DNA of 64,000 bases from Amborella trichopoda. Its lineage: Eukaryota; Streptophyta; Magnoliopsida; Amborellales; Amborellaceae. A program made the translations under genes and the position numbers. The notes under the pieces were generated by a model. The model searched no databases and was not told where the DNA came from. It worked only from the letters and a program-made list of their open reading frames with translations. Location of the stretch: the NCBI RefSeq assembly GCF_000471905.2, contig NW_006498435.1, positions 596,244 through 660,243 on the forward strand, read 5' to 3'. Shown here in pieces: positions 1 through 34,654 of the stretch. Positions within the stretch are counted from its first letter, which is position 1, and each line of letters starts with the position of its first letter.

Positions 1-192
<192 letters not shown>

Positions 193-776
193 GTGTGTGT
201 GTGTTTTGGGCGGGGGGTTGGCTCATCCCCCCTGCCCCCCACCCCCCTCCCTCCCTCCCTCCCTCCCTCATTTTATTTTCCCTTATTTTCATTTGGTCTT
301 CTTTCTATCCCTACCTCTCATTTACCTTTCGTCAAAGACCTACTTTTATTCAATCACCTCCTATGTTCCTTGACTTCCACCTCTTCTAGGAAGGTTAACA
401 CCAAAAATGAGTTTATCCCTTCCTTTGGGATTGAGACCCTATTATGGATTTTTTTAGGTTCCCGAATCTTCTTTTTCTCTTGGGCCTGAAATGCCCCTCT
501 ATCAGGTTCATTAGAGCGTAGGCCTTTTTGAGGCCCTGCTAGAGCCTTGTCGCGGAGGTTCTGCTCACAATCTCCTTATTTCTAGCCTAACACAGTTTCA
601 GTTTCCTAGAGGAGGTGTTTGGCAACTTATTACTCTATCACCTTGTCTAGTTGTCTTGGCTCCTGACTTCCCCCTCTTTGGTTTCTCTTCCCACCCTCGT
701 CTATCTTGCCCTTTCCTTTAAACCTTACTTTTGGTTGCCCAACACGCCATCATGTTTATTTCAGATCAGGTCTATC

Positions 777-862
777 TTGGTCACGATCGACACCGCCATG
801 TTTATTTTAAATGAAGGTTTTGGTCACGATCGACACCGCCATGTTTATTTTAAATGATGTTT
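777..862. repeat. 43-bp tandem duplication
   Basis: Two nearly identical copies, 777-819 and 820-862, each contain TCACGATCGACACCGCCATG followed by TTTATTTTAAATGA. A weaker partial copy (CGCCATCATGTTTATTTCAG) lies just upstream near 745. Confidence 0.9.
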
Positions 863-1095
863 TGGGCATAGTGGTGTATTGCTTGCTTCAACCCCGGCTT
901 ATGTACTAATTGTGAAGGGATGTTGTTGCTCATGCATGGTGGTGAGTAGTCAAGGATCACGAGTAGGACTTAAAGACAAATAGGCACGTGTTGCTTTAAG
1001 TAGTCAATTGGAATTCTAAAATTGTTACTGATGTAGGTCTTGAAGGTTTAGAGTTAGATTTGGTTGATGAGTTTTTTATCGGTCTTTTTTGGAAG

Positions 1096-1189
1096 TAAGG
1101 ATTCTTTTCTCTACTTCCTCTTTATAATTGGACTTTTTTGAAGCAAGGATTCTTTTCTCTACTTCCTCTTTATAATTGGACTTTAGTTT
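1096..1189. repeat. 48-bp tandem duplication
   Basis: Two copies of about 48 bp, starting at 1096 and 1144, each contain AAGGATTCTTTTCTCTACTT and CCTCTTTATAATTGGACTTT. The only differences are at the edges. Confidence 0.9.
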
Positions 1190-2174
1190 TGCCTCCTTTG
1201 TTAACGAAATCTTGCAGTTTCTATTTAAAAAAAAAAACAAAATGTACAGCCCACGCTTCATCCATTCAAACTTTTTTAACACCCTTGGACTACATCGTTT
1301 CCCCCAAAATGATTTGAAACGAGACAATCTAAAACCAGACGATCATTAACCTCAGTCAAAGCCGCTAGGTAAACAAGTCCCTCCCTCCCACAATTGCCAA
1401 TCCAGATCAAAATCATAGGACTCAAATAGGGAGTGAAGGGTCGTATTTGGCCATTATGAAACTGCCAGATCACCCGATTCTCAACTTCGCCCTCATTTTT
1501 GACCGAACTCTGTTTTTTTTTTTCCTTGCGATTTGGAGAAAGACTCATCCAACCCGAATTGAAATTCCCAATCCGAATTGGCCCAATGGCTGACTGAATG
1601 GACCGCCCCATCTCTGCTTCAAAACACTGGTCATAATAAAATAAGAAGCACTGCTTGCAACTCCACCCCCAAACTTTCTTGTATCAAAGAAACTACCATA
1701 TAACTATAGTCACTCTCTCTCTCTCTCCCCAAAATAGAGATAGTAATAAGCCTTTAATTTAGTGAGCCAGGTGTTATTTAACAGCTCTGGGTCCAACGAC
1801 CTAAATCCGCAATCTTTCTCGTAAACCCTACTACAGCATGTAACCAAGCACATTTAGAACTTTCCTTTTTTTACAAGTCCAAAACCTTCCAAACAGTTTT
1901 CGCTGTGAATAAAATAAGAAGGCATGTTCCAGAGAGCCGCATACAAAAAAACAGCACAAGCACCCGAGTAAAAAGTACTTCTTAGCGTCCCTTTTTATTT
2001 TGGAGAGCGCCAACAACAATGCGCTCATCTCGTCTCTTTCTCTATTAACCAAACACAGCAGCCAATAGCTGATGACCTTCAAAAATGAAATCTTTTGAGG
2101 CAGCACCGATAAAATTATTGATTTTTTATGCATCAAAGAAAATGTGAACCCAGAAGGAGGGAGGGCAGGGGTGA

Positions 2175-10150
<7,976 letters not shown>

Positions 10151-10238
10151 TAGGGGAAAACCCTACCCCTGGTTTTTTGGAGTTGCAGTAGAGAGACAAA
10201 GTGAGGAGATCAGAGTAAGGAAAGATATAAAGAGAAAA

Positions 10239-10247
10239 TTAGGGTTT
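10239..10247 (-). promoter_or_regulatory. telo-box (AAACCCTAA) upstream of ATP synthase start
   Basis: The minus strand reads AAACCCTAA, the plant telo-box found near the transcription start of many ribosomal and housekeeping genes. It lies about 90 bp upstream of the ATG. A second partial form (GTAGGGTTTT on the minus strand) is about 10-20 bp from the ATG. Function is inferred from the motif only. Confidence 0.5.
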
Positions 10248-10533
10248 TGTGTTCAGTGGGGAAGATGGTGGCGAAGGGATTGACGGCAGTCCATGGAAGG
10301 AGAGGAAGAAGATAGAGAGAGGAATGGCGGACGCCAAAAGGTTCGTAAAGGCGTTTTAGGAGGCTGACTTTATGGGGGCGTGGAGTCCGCTTTGTTGGTC
10401 CTCTTCTTTTGGGGTGGGGGTGAGTGCTGTTAAAATTAGGTTTCCTTCCAAATGTTTTCAAAGCATCGGTCTTATTTTCAGCCGGAGTGTACCCTTTTTA
10501 TTTGCGGATATGTAAGGTTTGACGTATTTACCA

Positions 10534-10862
10534 GGGAAAAGTTCATACACGCTCTAAACAATCAAATTATATTTTTAAATTGATCATCTGGACATCAAGA
10601 TGCATAGACATAAGAAAAAAAAATAGATTTTAAGTTTCGAAACTAGTGTATTTTGTAATGCATTTTTGAAACGTCAATTTTCAAGATTTTCAAGTTTCAT
10701 AGATTTGTCGATCTACACTATTTTTGAAGCTTTAAACTTTATAAATAAAAATGAAAATATATTTTAAGGCGATTTTCAATAGTGAAACCACATTTCTCGA
10801 TACTATTTGAAGGTAGGCTCTAATTTGATTGTTTAGAGCTAGGCTTAAGCAATTTGTTCCTT
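10534..10862. mobile_element. AT-rich MITE with inverted ends, unit A copy
   Basis: The 18-base sequence CTCTAAACAATCAAATTA at 10552-10569 recurs as its perfect reverse complement at 10821-10838. The outer ends are imperfect (GGGAAAAGTT against GGAACAAATT). The element is about 330 bp, AT-rich and non-coding, which fits a miniature inverted-repeat transposable element. Related sequence (AACAATCAAA followed by GCGCACC) recurs near 12006 and 12433, so the 10.5-12.8 kb interval looks like a cluster of diverged relatives. No target duplication was identified. Confidence 0.65.
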
Positions 10863-11248
10863 TATCATATAAATGTATGGCTCACTTCTAAACTTGCTGA
10901 ACAATTTTAGCGCCAGACACGTTTACAATAACCTAAAAATCTATTTCTACCCCTAATCACAAAATTAAAGTGGTACAAATCAAGCAAATATATAAACACA
11001 TTTTAAAATATTGAAAACGGATATACTATTTAATAGGTTACAAGACACTCTTTTTCTCATATCTATACTTATCGAAGTTAAGATGATCAAATAGGAAGGT
11101 TTCACAACATGAAAAGAATATTTTTCAATGTAAGCATAATCTTTTCCTTTAAAAAATGAATCCAGAGGGTAAATTGATCGCATGACAGGTTGATACAGAT
11201 CGGCAAATCAAAAAGGAATTATAAACAATAAAATAAAAAAGTAAAATC

Positions 11249-12447
11249 TTTGGCTCACGCTACTTAAGTGGCACCAAATTACTCAAATGGCCCGACTTGT
11301 TTAGATTTCCATAAAAGAATTAAGGGCATTTGAAGCTTTTTAACAAATGTTCGTGAGGAGGCACTGAGTGAAATGAAACTTATAACTTAAGGATTCTATT
11401 GTGAACTTGATTATTTGACAACCTTCACGATATTGTAGGATGGTTTGAGCAATTTAAATTTTTTCCCACCAAAAAAAGAAAAATATGAACAAAGTGATCA
11501 AGTCACCTCAAAATAACAATGGGGTTAAATTAACTAATTTACCAATTAAGTGGTTATTTTGTGAAACCTCCACTTCCATGAATCATGAATATGTGTTATC
11601 TGTTTATACTAGGGTTTTTGGCCTCACATAAGATATAGCTCTTGATAGAGCAGAATAGCGGATCAAGATTTGTGTAGCTGACTCCAAATAGTTAAAAAGA
11701 GACTCTAATGATGATAAAATTACTTGAATTAAATAACATAAATACCCTTTTTTTTTTCACGTTCCAACCTAATCTTGAACATGTTTTTTATTTTTTTAAA
11801 TAAAATCTTGTTTCAAGTTTAGAACCTTGTAACAAAGGGGCTACCTGCATCTTACATCATTTGGCTCATGTGATGGAGCTTGAAAGTGAAGCCAAATTAT
11901 TAATAATGATCACACTTGTTTTGGGTTCTGAATTTGGAACATGTTTCTTGAATAAGAAACATGGTTCAAGTTTTGGGTAAGGTTTGTACAAGGTTGGCAC
12001 CTTGAACAATCAAAGTAAAGGCGCACCCTAAATTGATGTTGAAAGAGATGGTCCAAGTGCAGGAAATCCATAAGATGGTCCTCAAAGCTATTTTTATATC
12101 AAATATGAAATTTAAAGCTTAAAAAACAGTATAGAATGAACACATATATATATATATATGAACACTTGACAATGGACGGTCCAAAAAATACATTACAAGA
12201 CATTGCTTTCAGAACTTGAAATTATTAACTTTCTACATCCACATATTTTAACGTCGAGATGATTGATTGGAGGGTTTTTCGATAGCAAACCAACCCTTTC
12301 CATCAGGGTGCACCTTATTTTTATAACTTAAAGATTAACACCTTATATAAACTTTCGCCTTAAATTTTAGAGCCCGAAAAAAATTTAGACTTTAAATGTG
12401 TCACATTATGAGAGGGTGTGGTTTTATTAGGTTACAACATTAAACAA
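11249..12447. other. 1.2-kb segment present in unit A only
   Basis: Unit A has about 1.2 kb between AAAAAGTAAAA and AATTAAAGCGCACCTCC. In unit B (near 41640) these flanks are directly joined as AAAAAGTAAAAGTAAAGCGC. This is either an insertion in A or a deletion in B after duplication. The segment contains the RTE tail at 11611-11716, so deletion from B at a repeat is the simpler reading. Confidence 0.75.
11611..11716 (+). mobile_element. RTE-type LINE 3' tail
   Basis: The segment reads GGCCTCACATAAGATATAGC ... GATTTGTGTAGCTGACTCC ... TAATGATGATAA on the plus strand. It is the same 3' tail type as 4742-4916, more degraded, with no coding capacity left. Confidence 0.5.
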
Positions 12448-14874
12448 TCAAATTAAAGCGCACCTCCAAATTTTATTATAAATATAATTTTATGTAAAAA
12501 ATTGTTATGATGGCTTAAGAATACATTTTCATGTCTAATTATAAAATCTTAAACTCCAAAAATAGTTTAGATCAAGTAGATCTAAAATCTTGAAAACAAA
12601 CAGCACCGACAATGTGTTGCTTGATAAACTATTTATAGGACCAGAAATTTTTCTTTCATATTCCCTACATCCCGATATTGGGATGATCAATCATAGGGTT
12701 TTCCAAAATCAAAAGGACCTTCTATGCGGGATTTTTGAGGTGCACCTTAATTCTATTATGAAAACCTTGTATAAACTTTTTCCATTATGAAAACGTTTTC
12801 ACTTGAACAAGGGCATTTAAAGCGTTTATGTGATTCTACAAAAGGTTTTCAAATGAAAGGATCCATCAAATGCAACAAATTTGTTGAAGAAATCGTTGAT
12901 TTCACCGCCATGTTGAACGTTGAACTTTTGAGGTGGTTTGACCGTTCTAAAAATATTTCCCTTTTTAAAATTTGAATGGTTGTCCATGTGATTTCATGAG
13001 ACCATCGTATCTCACGCTTTCACTACAGAGACGCTAGTAATTTAGAACCCAAATCAATTAAATAGACTTTGCTATGTTAATGTGGCTGAAATGCTTCATA
13101 AACATCTCTCTCTCGCTGTAAAGATCACCCTTTACACCGTCGTGCACTTCTCTTTTCAATTAAATTAAATTAAATTTTAAGGTAAATATTCTCGAAAAAA
13201 AAAAAAAAAAAATTCACACTGTAACAACTCATGGAAAACAAAATAAGAAAACACCATAGCAAGACCATTTAATGCTCCGGCAAGAGGAAGTTAGGTTTCT
13301 TCATGTTACCAAAAGGAAATTACAACAAGAACCAAGCATATGGATTTCAACATGGATATGACATTGTCTCAAGGAGGCTCATGCTTAGCATCACACTGAG
13401 AAGAGGCGGTAATCCATGGTACTGGTTCTTGGAGACGATCTTTACAAACATAGCTGTATCAACAAGAAAAAAATTGAGGGCATTTTAATAGAACCCAACT
13501 TAAAACAAAATGCGGAGATTTAAGCTCTAAAGCTGCGACTCTTATCCCCTTTATCTTTCAAGAAATAAATAACAGAAGCATACATTTTGTGTGCCTCAAT
13601 CAATATTTGATGTTTAAGTAGAAAATCTGCACTGAGATGCATGTGCCTTTATTCCTTCATGTCAGTATGTATTCATGTGGAAGCATGAATTAGGTCTGAT
13701 CGTCCTGCCTGTAATGGAGCAATGTTAAAGCACTGCATTTCAGTAGGGAAAAAAAAGTACATGAGGTTTCAATATTTACGGATCAACCAGTAATAGCAGA
13801 CAACGCTAGTCAATTCATCAACTACTAAATATAGATAGGAATCTACATAAAACATTAGGGTATTATGCAAACAGAATGAAATCAAACTACAGTTTTGCTA
13901 TCTATCTTATGCCATAACCTATGTAACTGCCATAGAATTGGTTAAGGTGCCAATTCTAGAAATTCTGATTTTCCCAGAACATGCAGCAGTCACATCCTTG
14001 AGGATCACCAGTAAAACCCAGGTTCTTCATACTCTAACGGGAACACAAATAAAGCTAAACACTCCAACCGGATGGCCATGCATCCAAAAAATTCAAGTAG
14101 CAGACCAAACATGTTCAAAGTGTCCCTCCAATATCAAGAGCAATAATAACTATTTATTCAGTGGACTTCAAATGTGCGTGAATCCTAACTGGCCAGGACC
14201 AAAGAGAACCATTCCCCACGGTACATTGATCTGCTAATTATAGAGCTGTATAACCATGTAAATAGAGAAAAAAAGAATAATTGTTAGCTAGAAGCCTCCT
14301 CCATGAGCCCATTATGTTGAAGGCACACCAACCTGGGACAGAACAGCCCCCACTGCGTAATGGTCCATTGTTCTCAAGAAAGCGGTTACCACTGTTAGGC
14401 CAGCTTGTCCCCTGTACCACATGGCTTTATGCCAATTAAAGGTAGACCATTGGAAAGCATCCACATAATTGGTTTCTACTCTATATACATATATAAAAGA
14501 TCTTATCAAGGCACATCGTAAGGACACACACACACACACACAAAGACGCACATGCAGACACACACAGGGCTAATTGTTCTCATTCGATAAAAATAGTATC
14601 AAATGGTCAATTTCTTCATGTCTTTCTCATCAAATGTTTAGCTAATAGCATTCACAGACTTGAACAGGCAGGGTGCTCGGACAAATAGAAATCTGAAACC
14701 GGCTATCACAAATTTTTTGGTTACAAAGGCAGGGTAAGAAACATGATATTTATTTCATGTCAAGCGTTGGAGAATTACACAAAGCTTCTTCAACCCGCGA
14801 TGAGTTGGCTTGGCTTTATGCACTACTAACAAATGTTGGATTTCAAAGCAGTCTTCAGCAAGTAGGGAGAGAAT

Positions 14875-14877
<3 letters not shown>

Positions 14878-14929
<52 letters not shown>

Positions 14930-15135
14930 GTGTGTGCATATGACAACGAAAACGAAACGGAACGGTAAGAAAGAAGCGTGTAGACAAGTAGAAAGGAGAC
15001 GAAGGAGGGAGGGAGGTAAGGGTAGGNNNNNNNNNNNNNNNNNNNNGTAAGGTACGGTACGTAGGTACGAACGTAAGAACGGTAAGGAGAGTAACGTAGT
15101 ACGTACGTACGTACGTAGTACGTAGTAGTAGTAGT

Positions 15136-15212
<77 letters not shown>
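14878..15212. repeat. (CT)n and (GA)n tracts flanking a gap and degenerate GTAC/GTA repeat
   Basis: A CT run (14878-14925) is followed by purine-rich sequence, a 20-base N gap (15027-15046), then GTAC and GTA repeats to about 15145 and a GA run to 15210. In unit B the matching place (44085-44295) holds only a short CT run, ordinary unique sequence and a short GA run. The unit A version looks like a poor consensus around unresolved microsatellites. Confidence 0.85.
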
Positions 15213-15719
15213 TTATGAGAGGGGAAGAGACAGAGAGTGGGATAAAAAAAAGAAATTGGTAAAACAGTGCAAAAATTTCTCCAGTAAGTTGTCGGAGATG
15301 TAAAATCAAGGGGGAAAGGGTGGAAGGGGGAGACAGTGTAACTCAAGTAAAACCCATGAGAAAAAAAATATGCACACACTTACAACTAGGAAAGTCCTTT
15401 GGTGCTTCACAGATCCCCAAAACCGGTGCTGCTCTAAACTGATCCACCACTTTAAATTGCTTGAGATCCAAGAAAAAGCTCCAAAAGAAGATCTGAAATG
15501 GATGCCAAATCCACCATCCATTCAAATGGGCAGGTCCAAATATGATTCTGGGTTGGTGGATTTGGAGCATTTATGGAGCTCCAAATCAAATCTTTTGGAA
15601 ACTGATCTGGAACTCTTTTGGGTCCATCCGATAAAATATTGGTGGATGAGGTGGGGGAAAAATAATTTTTTATGGTTTGGGAACCACTGAATACTGCCCT
15701 ATAGAAATACTAGCCAATG

Positions 15720-15738
15720 ACACGGGCATTGCCCGTGT
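15720..15738. repeat. 9-bp near-perfect palindrome
   Basis: ACACGGGCATTGCCCGTGT forms a 9-bp stem around one central base. The unit B copy (near 44803) has one stem base changed (CACAGGCATTGCCCGTG). It lies about 140 bp from the TIR element and its role is unknown. Confidence 0.6.
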
Positions 15739-15875
15739 GGCAAAAGCAAGAGACATCACAGCAGAAGTCCTTTTCTTCTATCATTAACTAAGCTCATTAA
15801 TAGCAAAATTGACGTACTAATCGTATCTCTCTTTTCATCACATGAGTGGCTGTGTATAAAGGCTCTATGACTTGA

Positions 15876-16862
15876 CCAGTGTTCGTAAAATCGGCCAATC
15901 TAACCTCTAAGCGCTAACCGCCCGGTTATATCGGAACCGGCCAGTGGCTGGTTCCTATTTTGGGCGGTTTTGTGATCAACCGATTTCTTAAAGTTTAAAT
16001 AGAATACTACTTCATATTTATATCAAATATTTTAGAATAGCGTATTGGTTAGCGCTGGCGAATATAGTTTATACGGACCACGATTCGATCCTGCCATTAG
16101 CGGTTTGCTTTTTAAACATTGGTGTGGTTCATTTTAACAATTCTAAGAATTCATTACAATGGTAAGAAGTTCAAAAAATTTACTTGCCACATTAATCGAA
16201 CTAGAAAGTACTTGTAAAGAAATAATTTGTTATTAAACCCTTACATTGGTAAGAAGTTCAAAAACTTTACTTGCCCACATGAATCGAACGAAGTTGAAAG
16301 TTCTTGTAAAGAAATAATTTGCTATTAAACCCACTAACCAATGCACCATATACTAATTAGTTGCCTATTAGATCTATTAACCAATATGTCATTTACTACG
16401 TATTTACAAAAATAATGGTCTATATTATATATCACTTAATTTTTTTTATTTTCTTTTAAAAAAGTGTTGGTCAAGTCGATTTTATAACACTATTTTAATA
16501 TTATTTACATTATGGTAAAGAATAAAAAAAATTATGGTCATTGATACTCACTTTTATATTTTCCCATCTTTTTAAGAAAATTTTAAAAATACCCATGGCA
16601 CAAATCGATTCGTTAAAATGCATTTTTTTCAATAATTTTCAACTTCATTTGAGTGTGTTTTGTTTTAATCACATTCTTTATATGATTTTCATATTTTAGT
16701 AGATTTTGTTTGTATCTTTTCTATTTTTTTCAACACTTTTTTTATCGTTCGAGACTTGCCCGGTTAGAGCTGTTGAATCGGCCGGTTTACCGATTAGACT
16801 GGTTAAACCGCTTCCGGACCCCTGTTTGGTTAACCGTTCCAGTTCAATATTGCGAACACTGG
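15876..16862. mobile_element. non-autonomous TIR DNA element, unit A copy
   Basis: The ends are inverted repeats beginning CCAGTGTTCG (15876 rightward; 16862 leftward). The interior is AT-rich, with CCGGTT/AACCGG-type motifs near both ends. It contains an 87-bp tandem duplication (16161-16247 and 16248-16335) and a tRNA-like segment (16038-16103). There is no transposase. A clear target site duplication was not seen, so the class is unassigned. The same element is in unit B (44958-45928), so insertion predates the segmental duplication. A related sequence lies at 34655-35055. Confidence 0.65.
16038..16103 (+). other. tRNA-like sequence inside the TIR element
   Basis: GCGTATTGGTTAGCGCTGGC followed about 40 bases later by a degraded B-box (GATTCGATCC) resembles the pol III promoter arrangement of a tRNA or tRNA-derived SINE. 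The unit B counterpart has a perfect B-box, GGTTCGAATCC. No cloverleaf with a sound acceptor stem was built by eye, so this is not called a tRNA gene. Confidence 0.45.
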
Positions 16863-16904
16863 ACTAGACACACAAATAAGAAACCAAGTTACCACCATTT
16901 GTGC

Positions 16905-17110
16905 CTAAGAATTCCTTTCTTTGCCACTACATCTGCCTCTTGATTGGCTTCTAGCTTATGTGATGAAAGGTAATTTGCCTATTCCTGATCCAATCCTTAA
17001 TCACTTGAAAACATTAGGCTCTCCACGTACAAGACATAAGTCCCCTTCCCCATCCTACGATATTGTTAGACACAAGAGGCATGATTTTCGAATTCGATTT
17101 CTCTATAGAC
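16905..17110 (-). pseudogene. RNase H-like domain fragment (minus strand), broken
   Basis: The minus strand reads LEANQEADVVAKKGILR at about 16904-16954. This resembles the C-terminal helix of plant RNase H-like (RVT_3) domains, where a catalytic Asp sits in an N..AD.LA motif. Upstream sequence gives scraps such as NIIGWGRG and SCTWR in shifted frames. Frameshifts prevent a continuous frame. These domains occur in LINEs and as dispersed gene fragments; this one is probably retroelement debris. Confidence 0.4.
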
Positions 17111-17468
17111 AACATATATAGATGCGAATAATCCCATACGTTTATAGGTATTTACCTCTATAGCTACCATGACAAAAAAGTATTAGGCCAGAAATTACAG
17201 GAATCGCTCCCAAACATTTTGAAAGCTACCTCTCTCTTGAAAAGCTGCTATTCCCTGTACATTGCTTAGGTTTCTCTTTCTTACCACAGCTGTGGCACAA
17301 CTTAGAAATAGAATTAAGATAACAGTTTTATCAAAGGCATCAGGAAAAGGAATTATGTGGCCTTTCAAACTCTGATCTTTGTAGCCGGGGTAACTACAGT
17401 AGCAGACATACCCTGGTCAAGGGCAGTCTTTGTTTTTGGAACCCGCCCCCATAGGGACCCTCAAATCT

Positions 17469-17798
17469 AATTTTGATGGTACTTCTATTGGGAAACCCAG
17501 ACATGCTAGAATTGGCGGTGGCATTTTCTGATAAAAAATTGAAAAGATCCGGGACTCCAATGAAGCAGCAGCCCTTGCCCTTTTCATAGGGATCTGCTTC
17601 ATGCCTCGAAAACGGAACTCTATCATCATAGAAGGCATCTCTTCTAACATTATAGCATTGACATCGAAAATTTCACCATGCTCATGCCGAATCTCAACCA
17701 TCATCGATGAAATATTGGACGGATTTAGAAACACAAATCAATTTTGTGCATATCCGGGAAACACTCTAGCGGATTCTTTAGCCAGTGAGGGGTTCTAA
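17469..17798 (+). pseudogene. RNase H-like domain pseudogene (plus strand), unit A copy
   Basis: The frame opens with NFDGTSIGKPRHARIGGGIF, the first strand of an RNase H-like domain with its catalytic Asp, and then meets a TGA. It resumes with DSNEAAALALFIGIC (the Glu-bearing helix). The next strand reads SIIIEGISSNIIALT, where Ile replaces the usual catalytic Asp after EG. It ends with GNTLADSLASEGF, which keeps the final Asp, then TAA at 17796-17798. The internal stop, frame changes and lost Asp mark it as dead. The unit B copy is at 46529-46886. Confidence 0.65.
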
Positions 17799-18969
17799 AG
17801 ACTGGAATTATTTATCTGACTCTCCTCTTTTAGCTATCTTTTGCTTCTTAACTTCTCATTTTCCGTATCAAAGAGGGATTTTGCCCACGAAACACATGAT
17901 CAGCTAATAAGGAAAAAAAGGTCTCTCTTTTTCTTGCCCTAAATTTCATATCCTATCCTGTCCCCAAATCTCTTCTCCCAAATCTCATATCAGAGTTTTA
18001 TCCTTTCTATCCCGTATGATTCACCTGTTCTTATCTAAAATCGTTTTCCAAATCTCATAACCTACTTCTTCTCATCTTACAAGGTATCTCATATCTCCCA
18101 AGGCAATGCCATTTTTAAAGAAAATCTCCTCAAATCTAGGTATCCAAATTGGCCTACTTTAGGGTCTCCATCCTATCGTTTCTCTAAGAATAAGGGGCTC
18201 TCCTTGTTGAATGCGACAAGTCCAAATCTTAACCATGACTTAATAAATGTAAGCGTATGTGTGTGTGTGTAATGTTGAGTTGCTCGGCACTTCCCATCCA
18301 AAGAGTTACTGAACAGATTGGTCTCGAAAAAGTCAGGGTGAACATTTCTGAAGATGCATATCCATTTGATGTGACATGCATAGGTGTCCTTGTACTCAAA
18401 ACATATCTATCCATGTTTGACATGTGCACCTGATGTGCCTTTGCGTCTAAAAAATTGTCCAAATTAACAACACGCGTCTGATTTTGCTAATGATGTGAAA
18501 ATCATGTCCAATATAACGTGCCATGTTTGGAAGGACCCAAATAAAGGGTAGACTTAGTAATACACATTTCACGTGGCACCATGCATGTCAACCAGGTTCT
18601 CATATACAAGTATCCATCCTACATTTTGGTGTCAAAAATGCAGAAACATGTCTGACATGAATGTTCATGAATAATGTTACAAGGGATCTCTGATAGTTGG
18701 TTTTAGTTATTAGTTCGGCCACAATGTTGATGTTAAGAAAGCTTACAAAATTGGTAAGTGGGGAATCCCCATCTCAACTCATAACCATAAAAATGAATAT
18801 ATGTTAACGAAAAAATCTCAAGATGCAACATAGCCAGCTAGTTCTTTAAACGCGCTCGTAACATTGCAGCGTCCCTAAACGTTTCTAGCACAGTGTCTCT
18901 ACGGCTTGGCCGAATCAACGCATAATAATCATTGGGGATTTCCATATCATTTTCAAACAAGTATAACAG
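17799..18969. other. 3' flank of the kinase gene, no gene supported
   Basis: The region holds a pyrimidine-rich stretch (17940-18200), a short GT run (18256) and unassigned sequence. A minus-strand frame at about 18855-18935 reads RRDTVLETFRDAAMLRARLK then stop in unit A and differs at several residues in unit B. It may be part of the kinase 3' UTR, an alternative last exon or chance. Confidence 0.4.
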
Positions 18970-34195
<15,226 letters not shown>

Positions 34196-34583
34196 CAAAT
34201 TTTGAGATCAACAAAACAAGCAGATTTTCTTTCTGGGAATGCACGGATAAAATGATGAATTGGTCGAAAGAATTTAAAATTATAGAGCCAAATGAACAGA
34301 TTTTCCAAAATCTCTCCACAAAAGAGTATTATGGCCCAAGAATTAGCAAACCAGCATGAAAAATAAGCAAACTAGGATTGATAATGAGTTTCTCAATCCA
34401 ACGCATTGAATAAGAAGAAGAGTGAGAGTTGGGAACCTAGAGTTGAGTGGATTTTCAAGAGGAGAGCAGGAAGTGAGAGAAAATTGCTCGTCTCCAATTT
34501 GCGCTTGGAATTTAGAGAAAGAAGTGTTGGGTTTGATGGAGTTTTTTTTTTGTGATGAATGGACCCATTCCATTCATCCCGCC

Positions 34584-34589
34584 TTTATA
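34584..34589 (-). promoter_or_regulatory. TATA box candidate for the kinase gene
   Basis: The minus strand reads CCTGATATAAAGGCGGG. The TATAAA lies upstream of a pyrimidine-rich leader (34430-34560) and about 390 bp upstream of the candidate ATG at 34195. It is kept in the inverted right arm (37774-37779). Confidence 0.45.
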
Positions 34590-34654
34590 TCAGGGTTTCA
34601 CATCATTGTAGGAAAAATAGGGCGGTCCAAATTCTAACCATCCGCGTAGGCAGT

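Larger units (their letters stand above)
10863..15875. other. intergenic AT-rich sequence, no gene supported
   Basis: This interval lies between the ATP synthase promoter and the transposon cluster downstream of the kinase. It contains diverged MITE-like repeats, a LINE tail (11611-11716), a microsatellite at 12149, CA/GT runs near 14526 and the problem region at 14880-15212. An open stretch at 14333-14470 (minus) reads as plausible protein in unit A, but its unit B counterpart carries frameshifts and a stop, so I do not call it a gene. Confidence 0.5.

Noticed and set aside
10210..10461. 83-codon minus-strand frame upstream of the ATP synthase start, present in both units
   Set aside because: It lies in the promoter and leader. 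Identity between units is explained by recent duplication, and no motif is recognisable.
14312..14563. Minus-strand frame with protein-like text such as RGQAGLTVVTAFLRTMDHYA
   Set aside because: The unit B counterpart has a base deletion and an in-frame stop. There is no splice context or recognised family, so it was not called a gene.
14755..15379. Long frames across the CT/GA microsatellites and N gap
   Set aside because: They are translations of dinucleotide repeats and unknown bases.
15306..15690. Possible gene at 15.3-15.7 kb on either strand
   Set aside because: Open frames are short on both strands, with no family motif. An 11-bp inverted repeat (CCAAATCCACC / GGTGGATTTGG) suggests repeat-derived sequence instead.
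16038..16103. Functional tRNA gene
   Set aside because: A and B box-like motifs exist, but I could not form a complete cloverleaf. It lies inside a transposon-like element and the unit A B-box is degraded.
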